Shown piece by piece: positions 30,946-41,525 of a stretch of 64,000 nt of DNA (positions are counted from its first letter, which is position 1; every line of letters begins with the position of its first letter). This DNA is from Boesenbergia rotunda (taxonomy: Eukaryota; Streptophyta; Magnoliopsida; Zingiberales; Zingiberaceae). The notes beneath the pieces are model-generated. The model was not told the DNA's origin. It searched no databases and saw only the letters and a program-made list of their open reading frames with translations. The stretch is taken from positions 32,237-96,236 of the forward strand of contig JAGFNQ010001604.1 of the NCBI GenBank assembly GCA_024364735.1. Reading direction: 5' to 3'. The position numbers and the translations under genes are program-made.

Positions 30946-33900
30946 CGTCAACCTTCTACCTGAAAGTCAAGTTCCCTGTAGGTGACCGAGTTGGGGAAGC
31001 CAAAGGAGATCAGAAGGTCGCCCGCCGATGTTATGTTGATGATGTCCGAGTAGAGGTCAGCAAGGCTTGCCGAACTGCCCCAGCCAGTTGTAACATGGTG
31101 CAATCCTCTCAGCCCTCCCCCTGGGACGAGATGAAAGAAGAAAGAGAAGAAGTCCAATTATTGCCTGACCGAGAAGAGACCAGGGTGAGAATAGCTCCGG
31201 AGCTGCCGACCGACCTCCGGCAACGGCTGATAGAGTGTCTGACTCAGAATCAAGATGTATTCGCTTGGTCTCAACAAGATCTGAAAGAGGTCAGACCCGA
31301 GATTATGGAGCACAAGCTGCATGTTTACCCAGACGCCCGACCCGTGAAACAGAAGAAGAGAGATTTCAGCCCAGAGCAGAACAAAGTCATTAGGGCAGAG
31401 GTGGAAAGGCTGCTGGAGGCCGGGCACATCCGCGAGGTCCAGTTCCCGGCCTGGTTGTCTAATGTGGTGTTGGTCTCCAAGCCCGGCGATAAGTGGAGAG
31501 TATGTATAGACTTTCACGACCTCAACAAAGCTTGTCCCAAGGATCACTACCCGCTCCCCCGAATAGATCAGATGGTGGACTCTACCGCGGGGAGTGAACT
31601 TATTTGCATGCTGGACGCTTATCAGGGGTACCATCAAGTCCCATTGTTCCCAGAAGACCAAGAAAAGGTTAGTTTTGTCACAGCGGAGGGCACTTATTGC
31701 TACACTGTTATGCCCTTCGGCCTCAAGAATGCCGGAGCTACATATCAGAGATTGATGAACAAGGTCTTTAAGGATCAGCTCGGGAGAAATGTTGAAGTAT
31801 ATGTGGACGACATCCTCATCAAGTCCCTCCGAGCTACCGACCTGATAGCTGATGTCCGGGAAACCTGCTGCACCCTTCGAAGGTATGGCCTTAAGCTCAA
31901 CCCTGCAAAATGCTTGTTTGGGGCCAGGAGTGGAAAATTCTTGGGTTACATCTTAACCGAACGAGGGATAGAAGCCAACCCAGGCAAGGTGGAAGCTTTG
32001 CTCAACATGCCGCCGCCCAAGAACCTAAGAGAAGTGCAGCGTTTAACCGGGAGGATCACGGCTCTGTCCCGATTCATCTCTCGGTCGGCTGACAGAAGCT
32101 TGCCATTCTTCAAGATCCTGCGAAAAGCCTCCAAGTTCCAATGGGATGCTGAATGTGACCAGGCCTTTGAAGAATTGAAGGCTTACTTAAGCAGTCTGCC
32201 AGTATTAGCTGAACCAGAGGAAGGGGAGCCATTGTATGTTTATTTAGCTGCTACTGAGGGAGCTGTGAGTGCTGTGCTTGTCACCCAGAAGGAGACCGAG
32301 CAACAGCCGGTCTATTTCTTTGGGCACTTGCTTAAGGAGGCCGAGTGTAGGGATACTACACTCGAGAAATTAGCTTATGTGCTTGTGTTGATGGCTCGGC
32401 GACTACGACCGTACTTCTTGGCTCATCCTAGCCGGGTGCTAACCAATAGCACGCTCGGGAAGGTGTTGATCAACCCTGAGGTCTCCGGTCGGATGGTCAA
32501 ATGGACGACTGAACTGAGTGAGTATGATATTCAGTACCAGCCCCGAACTGCAATCAAAGCTCAGGCCTTGGCCGACTTCTTGAGTGAGCTCCATGCAGAA
32601 GAGGAAGAAGGAATATGGAAGATCTATGTGGATGGGTGGGCCACTCGGACAGGGAGCGGCGTGGGAGTCTTACTGTTGTCTCCCAAAGGAGACCCCCTTC
32701 ATCTGGCGGTGCGCCTAGAGTACCCGGCCACCAATAACCAAGCAGAGTATGCGGCTCTCTTGGCGGGCCTGCAAGCTGCCAAGCACGTTGGGGCCACTCG
32801 GGTCATCCTGTACTCGGACTCTCAGCTAGTGACTCGGCAGGTTGCAGGGCAATTCGAGATAAATGATGAAAAACTGCAAGCTTATGTGGAAGCCTACAAG
32901 CGGTTACAGGCAGAGTTTCGAGAAGTGCAGATCCTTCAGATTCCTCGAGGGGATAATGTCAAAGCGGATGAGTTGGCTAGATTAGCCAGCTCCGTCCGTC
33001 CCTGGGTCCTCCCCACGCCTTCTCCTCAAGTCATGATGGTAGCTCAAGTTGAAAGAGAAGCCGAGATGGAAATAGGCGGGGACTGGAGAACGCCATTCAT
33101 TGCTTATTTGAAGGAAGAAATCCTCCCAGATCACCCAGAGCAGGCCAGGATACTGAAGATAAGGGCGGCCAGGTTCACTCTGGTAGGAGACACTTTATAT
33201 AAACGAGGTTTCGCTCAGCCATTACTCAGATGCTTGGGAGAGGAAGAGGCAGACTACGTGCTGCGAGAAATACACTTGGGGTCCTGCGGTAACCATTCGG
33301 GAGGTCGGTCTATGGCGAGAAAAGTTCTGTTAGCTGGTTATTTTTGGCCTACCTTACAAAGAGATGCTCAAAAGCTAGTCCTTTCCTGCCTTTCTTGTCA
33401 GAAGTATCAAAATTTATTACATCGACCGGTCGAGATGCTGCGGGCGTCCACTGTATCTTGTCCCTTTGATCAGTGGGGCATGGATATAGTAGGACCCTTC
33501 CCCAAGGCAGTTGGTCAAAGGAAATTCTTATTGGTGGCAGTAGATTATTTCTCCAAGTGGATCGAAGCTGAAGCTTTGGCTCGGATCACCGAGCAAGCGG
33601 TGAAGAAATTCCTCTGGCAAAACATTCTCTGTCGATATGGCATACCCCACAAGCTGGTATCAGACAATGGTCGGCAGTTCCAAGGTCGGGTGATCAGAAA
33701 TTGGTGCAAGGAGTTTGGGATCAAACAGGCTTTCACTTCCGTGGCATACCCCCAGAGTAATGGTCAGGCCGAAGTAGTCAATAGAGAGATTCTGAAAGGG
33801 CTCAAAGTTAAGTTGGATCAGGTCGGCGGATCTTGGGTGGATGAGCTCCCTGGTGTCCTATGGGCTCTCCGAACCACCCCCAAAGAGGGGTCGGGCTGTA

Positions 33901-34322
33901 CCCCCTTTCAGTTAGTCTATGGGAGTGAAGCGGTAGTCCCCATGGAGGTCGGTTGTGAATCGGACAGAAGACAATTGTATGGAGAAGACAATGCGGAGAA
34001 AAGACGAGCTGAATTAGATCTGATCGAGGAGGTCCGAGCTAAGGCTTCAGTCCGTATGGCCGCTTACCAACAAAGGATGCGGAACAGATACAACCAACAG
34101 GTCATACCTCGACATTTCCAAGTGGGGGACAAGGTATGGAAAAGAGTTAAGCCAGTGGGAGAGGTAGGTAAGCTAGAGCCTCCATGGAGTGGTCCGTTCC
34201 GGGTGGTCGAGGCGCTGGGGTCGGGAGCCTATTATCTACAGTATGCTCAAGGAAAGCGACTCGGAAGACCTTGGAGTGCAGTGCATTTAAAATTGTACCG
34301 TGAGGAGAGTGGAGCGGAATAA
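30942..34322 (+). CDS. pol: Tat Pol: reverse transcriptase, RNase H, second RNase H, integrase
   Basis: 1,126 codons without a stop; the natural start is upstream through protease, since no ATG opens this frame. Order: connector with FYLKVKFPV, RT (KPGDKWRVCIDFHDLN; active site YVDD at residues 287-290), degenerate gypsy RNase H, a second archaeal-type RNase H (IYVDGWAT, Asp 564; the usual Ser after DG is Trp), integrase zinc finger HX4HX~30CX2C (GSCGNHSGGRS … CLSCQKC-like, with final YQ), catalytic Asp 848, Asp 908 and Glu 944 (spacing D-35-E), and a C-terminal WKRVKPVGEVGKLEPPWSGP GPY/F-type module. All key catalytic residues look intact. Copies RNA to DNA and integrates it. Confidence 0.93.
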   Translation: MTSTFYLKVKFPVGDRVGEAKGDQKVARRCYVDDVRVEVSKACRTAPASCNMVQSSQPSPWDEMKEEREEVQLLPDREETRVRIAPELPTDLRQRLIECLTQNQDVFAWSQQDLKEVRPEIMEHKLHVYPDARPVKQKKRDFSPEQNKVIRAEVERLLEAGHIREVQFPAWLSNVVLVSKPGDKWRVCIDFHDLNKACPKDHYPLPRIDQMVDSTAGSELICMLDAYQGYHQVPLFPEDQEKVSFVTAEGTYCYTVMPFGLKNAGATYQRLMNKVFKDQLGRNVEVYVDDILIKSLRATDLIADVRETCCTLRRYGLKLNPAKCLFGARSGKFLGYILTERGIEANPGKVEALLNMPPPKNLREVQRLTGRITALSRFISRSADRSLPFFKILRKASKFQWDAECDQAFEELKAYLSSLPVLAEPEEGEPLYVYLAATEGAVSAVLVTQKETEQQPVYFFGHLLKEAECRDTTLEKLAYVLVLMARRLRPYFLAHPSRVLTNSTLGKVLINPEVSGRMVKWTTELSEYDIQYQPRTAIKAQALADFLSELHAEEEEGIWKIYVDGWATRTGSGVGVLLLSPKGDPLHLAVRLEYPATNNQAEYAALLAGLQAAKHVGATRVILYSDSQLVTRQVAGQFEINDEKLQAYVEAYKRLQAEFREVQILQIPRGDNVKADELARLASSVRPWVLPTPSPQVMMVAQVEREAEMEIGGDWRTPFIAYLKEEILPDHPEQARILKIRAARFTLVGDTLYKRGFAQPLLRCLGEEEADYVLREIHLGSCGNHSGGRSMARKVLLAGYFWPTLQRDAQKLVLSCLSCQKYQNLLHRPVEMLRASTVSCPFDQWGMDIVGPFPKAVGQRKFLLVAVDYFSKWIEAEALARITEQAVKKFLWQNILCRYGIPHKLVSDNGRQFQGRVIRNWCKEFGIKQAFTSVAYPQSNGQAEVVNREILKGLKVKLDQVGGSWVDELPGVLWALRTTPKEGSGCTPFQLVYGSEAVVPMEVGCESDRRQLYGEDNAEKRRAELDLIEEVRAKASVRMAAYQQRMRNRYNQQVIPRHFQVGDKVWKRVKPVGEVGKLEPPWSGPFRVVEALGSGAYYLQYAQGKRLGRPWSAVHLKLYREESGAE

Positions 34323-34390
34323 CTCTTGTAACTGTAATCAGAAAGAGCGATGATAAAAACCAACTCCAGCTTTCCCAGGGAGACAACTAC

Positions 34391-35822
34391 AGCAAGTTAT
34401 AAGTGAGCTCGCGCTCACGCACCCACCGGATCGGCGCCGATCGGGCGTGGCGTTCCACGTTCGGTCGGGCCCGGTCGGGCGTGGCGATCCACGTTCGGTC
34501 AGGGTAAGTCGGACGGTGTCCAGACTCTTGCTAAGGCAAGTTATAAGTGAGCTTGCTCTCACGCACCCATCGGATCGGCGCCGATCGGGCGTGGCGTTCC
34601 ACGTTCGGTCGGGCCCTGTCGGGCGTGGCGATCCACGTTCGGTCAGGGTAAGTCGGACGGTGTCCAGACTCTTGCTAAGGCAAGTTATAAGTGGGCTTGC
34701 TCTCACGCACCCATCGGATCGGCGCCGATCGGGCGTGGCGTTCCACGTTCGGTCGGGCCCTGTCGGGCGTGGCGATCCACGTTCGGTCAGGGTAAGTCGG
34801 ACGGTGTCCAGACTCTTGCTAAGACAAGTTATAAGTGGGCTTGCTCTCACGCACCCACCGGATCGGCGCCGATCGGGCGTGGCATTCCACGTTCGGTCGG
34901 GCCCGGTCGGGCGTGGCGATCCATGTTCGGTCAGGGTAAGTCGGACGGTGTCCAGACTCTTGCTAAAGCAAGTTATAAGTGGGCTTGCTCTCACGCACCC
35001 ATCGGATCGGCGCCGATCGGGCGTGGCGTTCCACGTTCGGTCGGGCCCTGTCGGGCGTGGCGATCCACGTTCGGTCAGGGTAAGTCGGACGGTGTCCAGA
35101 CTCTTGCTAAGGCAAGTTATAAGTGGGCTTGCTCTCACGCACCCACCGGATCGGCGCCGATCGGGCGTGGCTTCCACGTTCGGTCGGGCCCTGTCGGCGT
35201 GGCGATCCACGTTCGGTCAGGGTAAGTCGGACGGTGTCCAGACTCTTGCTAAGGCAAGTTATAAGTGGGCTTGCTCTCACGCACCCACCGGATCGGCGCC
35301 GATCGGCGTGGCATTCCACGTTCGGTCGGGCCCGGTCGGGCGTGGCATCCACGTTCGGTCAGGGTAAGTCGGACGGTGTCCAGACTCTTGCTAAGCAAGT
35401 TATAAGTGGGCTTGCTCTCACGCACCCATCGGATCGGCGCCGATCGGGCGTGGCTTCCACGTTCGGTCGGGCCCGTCGGGCGTGGTGATCCACGTTCGGT
35501 CAGGGTAAGTCGGACGGTGTCCAGACTCTTGCTAAGCAAGTTATAAGTGGGCTTGCTCTCACGCACCCACCGGATCGGCGCCGATCGGGCGTGGCGTTCC
35601 ACGTTCGGTCGGGCCCTGTCGGGCGTGGCGATCCACGTTCGGTCAGGGTAAGTCGGACGGTGTCCAGACTCTTGCTAAGGCAAGTTATAAGTGGGCTTGC
35701 TCTCACGCACCCACCGGATCGGCGCCGATCGGGCGTGGCATTCCACGTTCGGTCGGGCCCGGTCGGGCCTGGCGATCCACGTTCGGTCAGGGTAAGTCGG
35801 ACGGTGTCCAGACTCTTGCTCG
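34391..35822 (+). repeat. Ten-unit 144-bp tandem array in the Tat 3' region
   Basis: The word GGATCGGCGCCGATC recurs at 34428, 34572, 34716, 34860, 35004, 35148, 35290, 35431, 35572 and 35716: period 144 bp (141-144). Each unit holds the 14-bp palindrome GATCGGCGCCGATC, two near-copies of a ~34-bp subunit (GGGCGTGGCGWTCCACGTTC) and a GTAAGTCGG word. Units are nearly identical, indicating recent homogenisation. Because 144 is divisible by three, long open frames exist on both strands by chance of periodicity. It begins about 70 bp after pol. Confidence 0.95.
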
Positions 35823-36710
35823 AAGACAAATATGATTCATTATCTTTCGGCAATACATATCGAAGATCCAGGGTCTAAGACCTGACCGAACGAAATCACT
35901 GGATCAGGTTGTGCTCCTGACCAAATGCCATCTCTAAGTCAAAATATCGATCTAACTGAGCTATGACCCCGAGTCGGGGAAAAAGGCCCGGATCGGAAGA
36001 ATAGCAGCACGAATCGCCCGAGCGCTTAACACTTAGCTAAATCTTCGAGTTGAACTAAAAAATGGAGCTAAGGAAACTCGAAATGAACATCCCGGGCATG
36101 GCTCCTCAGGTTTTGAAAAACGGAAACGATGTTAGATCAGTTTGATAAAGCTAAAATAGTCGAGCCCGCGCACACAAGCCGACAGGGCTTGGTCAATAAG
36201 GATAATTCGTTGAGATCGAGGTAAAGCGCTAAGTCAAGACACCCACCCGGCCGAACGATATGCCTGAGCTCCAGGCGACGGTCTGACTGAGAGATCAAGG
36301 GCTTAGATAAGCCGAGCTCTCAGCACTTAGTCGATTTTTCGAATCGGCCTGAGGGAGTTTATGTCGCGATAATGATCTATGCGTCCCGAGCAACCCATGC
36401 TCGGTATAGTGTGAGCGTACGATTCGCAGTACCAGCCTTTGGCGAAAAGGAAAAGGGCAGCAAACAAACGATACTTAGCGAAAATCTTGCATGACAAAAG
36501 CAGTTAGACGAAACGAAGAAAAAGAAAAGCTTGCCGAAATAAGCTAAGGCTTAAGGCCATTACAAAATTAGGCCTTGAAGGCCAAGTCAGGAGGTCAAAT
36601 ATCATTACAAAAATTTGAGAAATTAAAAACGAGAAGGAGACGGGCGAGGCACTAGCTCGGACAAAAGGAGGTCGGGGCCGCCAACCTAGGAAAGATTAGG
36701 AAAGTTGATC
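35823..36710. other. Tat 3' region between the array and the antisense gene
   Basis: No convincing reading frame on either strand. Contains the 3' flank of the antisense gene (its stop is at 36711-36713) and moderately GC-rich unique sequence. Confidence 0.5.
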
Positions 36711-39104
36711 CTAGGTAAAGGGGGGAAATGCGTCTTCAGGGATCGAGGCCTTAATCCGCCTCAGCGTCACTGCATCTGGTGGAAGGTCCTCGGGAAGATG
36801 GCCGGCCTCAATTAATTGCTGGATGGCGCCTATGGCGCCGTACTTAATCATGCCGCCCGTCCGCTCAGAAATCAAGTTCAGGAAGGAGTCTGACTGAAGG
36901 TAGGCTACTCGGGCGGCTTCAATCCGAGCCGACTCGCCTGACTTATAATCCTCCAGTTCCTTCTCGAGTCGGGCAAGCGCGCCTTCCTGGCCCGAGATGG
37001 TGGTCTCTCGGATAGCCAGCTGCGCATCCTTGCCCAATAGCTGAAGTTCCAAATTACGGAAGGCCTCTTGTTGGGCAGCTAGCTCTGTCTCTTTGTTCTG
37101 CAGCGCAAGCTGAGTTTGGTGATGAGCTGCGTCCGACTCCTTAAATTTCTGCTTGAACTCCTTGGTATCGGTGGTCATCTTGGCCAGGTCGACATGAGCT
37201 CGATTATACCGGCTCTTGAGGGTCTTGTTTTCGCCCTCCAGATGAGCCACCCGGTTAGTCAGACGCTCCGTCTGCGCCGCTGACTGAGTCGCCAACCGCT
37301 GCTCTTCCTCAGAACGGGTCTCCAGCTCTGATATATGAGACCTTAGAGCGGTTATTTCTGAGCGCAGCTGGTCCAGATCCTGGTCACCCGAAGGAAGGGT
37401 GCTCTGCGCCACTCGAGCTTCCAGGTCCCTCACTCGTCTTTCGGCCTCCCGGCGTGCTCGAGTATTCTCGACTAACGCTTGGCTGACTGAGTGGCCCAGC
37501 GCCCATTGCTGCGAAGTGAAATATAGGTCAGGAGTGGGGGCGTAAACAATTGAAGAAGGAAAGAAGGTACCTGAGTCATTCCAGTGAAAAAGTGGTCAGC
37601 CAAGGTAACAGAGTCCATCGCGAAGGACGCTGTCCATCCCTCCTCCCAGCCCGAGACCAAATTATCATGCAGGTTCAAGGGCTGGGATTGAACAGTCGGA
37701 GTTAGAGAGATCGCCGAGGGCACCTGAACTTCCACTGTCGACCGCGACGGGGAGCTCATGGATAGAAGAGTCTCGGCCGCTTCGAGGTTGACGGTGCCCA
37801 GCCGGGGGGCTGGAGGACGGGGCGCGGACCTCGAAGCCGAGGCCCCGGAAGGGGTCACTACAGGAGTAGGAGGTCGGGCCGCTGGCCGAGGTGCTGTCTG
37901 GGCCGGAGCCCGAGGAGCCGATAGAGGAAACGCGGGGGCCCAAGCTAAGCTAGGGGTCGGGAGTTGAGGGCTGGCCGCAACTTGAGCAGGGCCAGAAGGC
38001 GGGATCGTTCGACCTTCCACTGTTGGTTCAGGAGACGAGGACACATCCACGCGATGAACTAACCGGCGGCGTTTTCGGACCAGGGCAGAGGAAGAGGCCG
38101 GGTCCGTTTCTTCCCCTTCTGCCTCCGATGGGGCGGAGGTTTCTTCGCCTGCCGCCTGAGTGGTGACCCCAGCCCCCTCAGTCGGGAGATCCTCTTCGGG
38201 GTCGCTGGCCGCAACTATCGGCGGCTCAGGATCGGAGGCAACAGCAGCAACGGGCGGTGCCGCACGAGCGGCTGCTAGCTGGGCAGCCAGAGCCCTCATA
38301 GCCTCATCCTCTCGATCCAGCACCGCGTCGACCCTAGCGCTGAACATAACTTCGGCTGCACAAAAGAAAAAGTTTTAGTTAGCACTAACAAGCTCACCGA
38401 GCAAGTAGAAGCGTACCGAGGGTGCCGGGTAACTCTGCCGGAACTTGGCTCAGCCGGAACAGATACAGCATCCCCTCGATCAATAGCTTGCCCGCGTGGT
38501 ATCGGGCTCCCCCGAGCTTAGAAACTGCAGAGCGGTAGCCCGGTTCTGAACGAAGGTTCTTGGGTAGCTGTGGGTGATCAGGGAGGTCTTCTTTCCAATC
38601 GGTGGGCCAGTTCGGTCGGGGGGTTGATCGGATGTAGAAGAAGTGAGATTTCCAACCTTTGTTGGAGGAAGACACCTTCTCCAGGAAGGCAGAGTTAATA
38701 CGAGCCTGGAAGTAGAAATTCCCGGGCTCTTGTTTCTTAAGATAATAGAAAAAATGAAATACTCGGGGTTCTAGGGGGATTTTGTGGGCGGTAAAGACGA
38801 TCACGGCGCCACACAAGATTCGGATCGAGTTCGGGGCTAATTGAGACAAAGAGACCTGGAAATAACGGCAGATCTCGCGGAAGAAGGGATGTAGGGGAAA
38901 TCGCAGACCGGCTAACAGCTGATCGGAAAAGACGGTGAAATGACTTAAGGGGGGCTGGTGTGCCCGACCTTGACGGTCGGGCTGAGTTATCGAGTGGTCT
39001 TCGGGGATCGAGTAATCTATGCGTAAAGTTTCTATCTGACCTAGAGTAAGGGAAGATCGGGTGGTCAAGTACCAGGGCTTGGGAGGCGCAGAAGATGAGG
39101 CCAT
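36711..39104 (-). CDS. Antisense three-exon gene of the Tat element (putative gypsy-type transposon domain protein)
   Basis: Predicted exons 39104-38417, 38355-37571 and 37508-36711 (688+785+798 nt, 756 codons). Introns of 61 and 62 bp have GT…AG ends (TCG|GTACGC…GTGCAG|CC; CAG|GTACCT…TCGCAG|CA), and phases match exactly at both junctions. Start MASSSAPPKPWYL. Exon 1 carries the plant 'putative gypsy type transposon' domain (FPLHPFFREICRYFQVSLSQ, PNSIRILCGAVIVF, FHFFYYLKKQ). Exon 2 is Pro/Ala/Ser-rich and low-complexity. Exon 3 is a long coiled coil (about residues 525-700) ending in a compact tail. Function is unknown; related antisense genes are known from Tat elements. A minus-strand TATA box lies about 180 bp upstream. 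Confidence 0.8.
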
Positions 39105-39281
39105 CAAAACAAAATCAGAAAAGGCACGGCAGGAGTTCGGCAAAGAGAGAAAGTACCTAAGAATGAAGTTCACCGGAGACACTGTTCGTCGGGGTCGAGA
39201 AGGTCGGACGGCGGAGATCGGACAAGAAGCGGAGGAAAAACGAAGGTCGGGATAGAAAGAGGCGAAATGAAAGGACAAACC

Positions 39282-39289
39282 TATTTATA
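39282..39289 (-). promoter_or_regulatory. TATA box of the antisense gene
   Basis: Minus-strand GTATAAATAG, 180 bp upstream of the antisense ATG and 336 bp from the 3' LTR. A second promoter within the element, pointing towards pol. Confidence 0.6.
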
Positions 39290-39611
39290 CTAGGGGTAAA
39301 ACTAGGAGAGCCGTCCGATCAAGAAAAAGGAATTGGCGGGGTGGCCTCCTCGCCGTCCGATCTCTGTCATTCCCCAGACCTCGAAGCATCACTCACACGA
39401 GCCCCAGGCCACGCCGATGACGTTCCTTTGTTCGAGACGTCCAGTCGGGAAACGACACGTGCCCCCCGCATTAATGAGAATTTAATGGGGGATATGGCAT
39501 TAAATGAAAGGATCGGCCGTACGAGGCGACGCACAGAAAGACAGAAAAGAGGCAAGCCGACCGAGCAAGGAGCCTAGTCAGTCGGACCACGCTCCTCCTT
39601 CGACTAGACTT

Positions 39612-39621
39612 GAGAGGGAGG
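39612..39621 (+). other. Polypurine tract of Tat element
   Basis: GAGAGGGAGG, four bases before the 3' LTR. Confidence 0.8.
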
Positions 39622-39625
39622 CTTG

Positions 39626-40390
39626 TGATCCGGGCATATGATTTTTAGAAGAATTAAGGGCTCGGTCGGGTCCGATTGCTGATCTCAACCGGCAGTTAAT
39701 AGGTCGGATCAAAGGTCACCTCGGGTTCGGGGCCTTTGGAGTCGATCATCCGGGGTCAGGGCCATCCGAGGTCAAGACCTCAAAGGTCGGGCGCCCGAGG
39801 TCGGGACCCTCGAGGTCATCCGTCCAAGGTCAAGACCTTCAAGGTCGGGACCCCCGAGGTCATCCGTCCAGGATCGAGACTTTCAAGGCCGAACGCCTGG
39901 GGTCGGGATTATCAAGGTCAGGTACTCATGATCATACGAAGATGATCGATTAACTGCGAGTCTTGCCTATCGCATGAGCTTTTCACATCAGATACTCAAG
40001 AGATAATCCTCCCTGACACGATCATTACCTGGCAAAGCCGCTAATAATAAAAGGGGGACAGAAGAGACATATTAAGCAATGTGTCAGGCGTTCATGAGGG
40101 TCAGGCGGCTATGGCAGTTTCATAGCATTAAATGCGGGCGTCAATATCACCATCAGTCAACTGACCATCCCTTAATGAGATTTGCCAGCCCTGACACTGC
40201 AGAGAGTTGCCTCTCCCCTATATAAACCCCTCTTCGGGCTTCAAAAAGGGGATCGCTGCCATTTTGCAACCATTCCACCATATTGAGAGTCCAACTTCGG
40301 TCCGACCTCCCCAAGCTACAGCAGACCGGGTCGGCTTGGTGAGACCGAGTCATCCGAGAGAGAACCGATCTTCGCTTGTCGACAGGATCA
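39626..40390 (+). repeat. 3' LTR of Tat element
   Basis: 765 bp, same length as the 5' LTR with about six substitutions. TATA box at 40219-40226. Confidence 0.95.
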
Positions 40391-40777
40391 TTATAGTTGG
40401 TTTCAGCTTTACATGGAGTTGTTCAGAGATCTCAACTTGTTGATTCCTAGTTTATTTTAATTCCATTATATTTATGTTTTATTTCATATATATATATATA
40501 GTGATTTAATATGTTGGCTATTCGATTTGGGCATTCAATGTGAATGCCCCTCTCAGTACTCGGGCGTTCGTGCCTGTTTTGCTATGAGGGGAGCTGACGC
40601 TGGGCGCGTAAATTAGGCACCCAGCATATCAAATCTCTCTCTCTTTCTATATATATATATATATGAGGATTTTATAGTCCTCCTAATTATATATGGATTC
40701 ATATGTCTCTTTTATTATATTGAAAACCGAGTGGGTATCTCCTGGATACCGAAAATTACACCCCGAGGTGTGACATG

Positions 40778-41525
40778 CCACATTTATAATGTGTAATGAA
40801 GAGTTCTCTCCCTGAGGAAATAGTGCAGTGGTAGAACGCCTTCTCAATTTACCCGACATCTAAGAATCGAGTCTCAATTTCAACGAACTAACGGATGAAT
40901 TTTTTTAATAAACGATTGACTTAAAAATGCTGGGCTGATAGATCGTCTATTACAAGCGTTTTTAATTTATCCTGATGACCGATAAAAGATTGCTATAAGA
41001 CAAGATATATATGAACACCCTCATGATTACATTTGATGCTAAGTAAAAAATAATAATAAAGAGTTCTCTAACCATGGTAGGGGTTGTAGAGCAGCTAGAA
41101 CCTCTTGTTGATCAAGGTCAGGATTACTTCATCCCATTGACCAAGTTGACCTTCCTCTTCAAGACTTTGCACATTGAAAAATTTTGCAATAGATAATTGG
41201 CCGAAGCTAGCCATATTCATCAACTCATCAATTCTATATCCCAGTTCTGTTCCCATAGGGATGCATAATTCCTGAAGGAATGTTAACTTTCCTACTTTAG
41301 CTAAATGTCTTAAATTGGTCAACTTGTTTGCATCTTTTGCCAGAATGGGATAGTCTTTGTTACCAATTAGAACTTGTAAGAAGTAGAACTTCCATATTAA
41401 TATTGATAGTGGCTTCGAAATCATTGATGTTTTCCAAACGTTGATAAGATACTCTGAAATAATTAAACTCCATAATCAATACTCGAATTCTTCTTAGTGA
41501 TTTATATGTTTCTCCCATAAAATCA
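40778..41525 (-). pseudogene. NLR pseudogene, LRR fragment
   Basis: Minus-strand remnant homologous to 45790-46400 of the intact NLR. Matching words include YFLQVLIGN, KLTNLRHL, AKVGKLT-LQELC and GTE-GYRIDEL, and nucleotide-level continuity runs from CCACATTTATAATG (left of the SINE) to TTTGCAAGC-type sequence near 41510. About 110 codons remain open at 41095-41424. Broken by the SINE, several indels and loss of everything C-terminal at the Tekay LTR junction (40774/40775). Confidence 0.8.
40810..41058 (+). mobile_element. SINE (tRNA-derived), TSD AAGAGTTCTCT
   Basis: 249 bp with RNA polymerase III A box (TAGTGCAGTGGTAGAACGCC, 40821-40840) and B-box-like GAATCGAGTCT (40864-40874), ending in AATAATAATA. 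Flanked by an exact 11-bp duplication AAGAGTTCTCT at 40799-40809 and 41059-41069. The duplication lies within NLR pseudogene sequence (compare GATGAGTTCTCT near 45811 in the intact gene), proving insertion into an existing NLR copy. Confidence 0.85.

Larger units (their letters stand above)
28360..40390 (+). mobile_element. Young Ty3/gypsy Tat-lineage element, 12.0 kb, TSD TTATA
   Basis: LTRs of 765 bp (28360-29124, 39626-40390) with perfect TGATCC…GGATCA ends, exact duplication TTATA (28355-28359, 40391-40395), a PBS, a PPT, gag, protease, RT-RH-aRH-integrase, a 144-bp tandem array and a spliced antisense gene. The dual RNase H and long 3' region with an antisense gene are marks of the Tat lineage (as in Grande, RIRE2, Retand). 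By eye the LTRs differ at about six sites (0.8%). Gag-Pol carries a stop and a frameshift, so this copy is probably not autonomous now. Confidence 0.95.
20992..40774 (+). mobile_element. Tekay/Del-like Ty3/gypsy LTR (~4.1 kb net) split by three nested insertions
   Basis: Starts TGTCAGCACCCC and ends ACCCCGAGGTGTGACA, an end pair usual for Tekay-type LTRs. Removing the three insertions with their TSDs (21086-24042, 27233-27928, 28360-40395) leaves ~4.1 kb that reads continuously across each site. Retained pieces: 20992-21085, 24043-27232 (GC-rich block 24128-24433, GACTCCC words 26180-26640, CTTCCAGGTAG at 27041-27051), 27924-28359 and 40396-40774. No TSD pair was found; 40775 onward is NLR pseudogene sequence, which does not appear on the left. 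It may be one LTR of a rearranged element rather than a solo LTR. Confidence 0.6.

Noticed and set aside
34447..35367. Long open reading frames on both strands in the tandem array (about 300 codons each)
   Set aside because: The 144-bp period is a multiple of three, so a single stop-free unit gives a long frame in any direction. No protein similarity, and the frame breaks where units are 141-142 bp.
40821..40874. A functional tRNA gene
   Set aside because: A and B boxes are present, but no cloverleaf can be folded and the 3' part runs into a SINE body with TSD.
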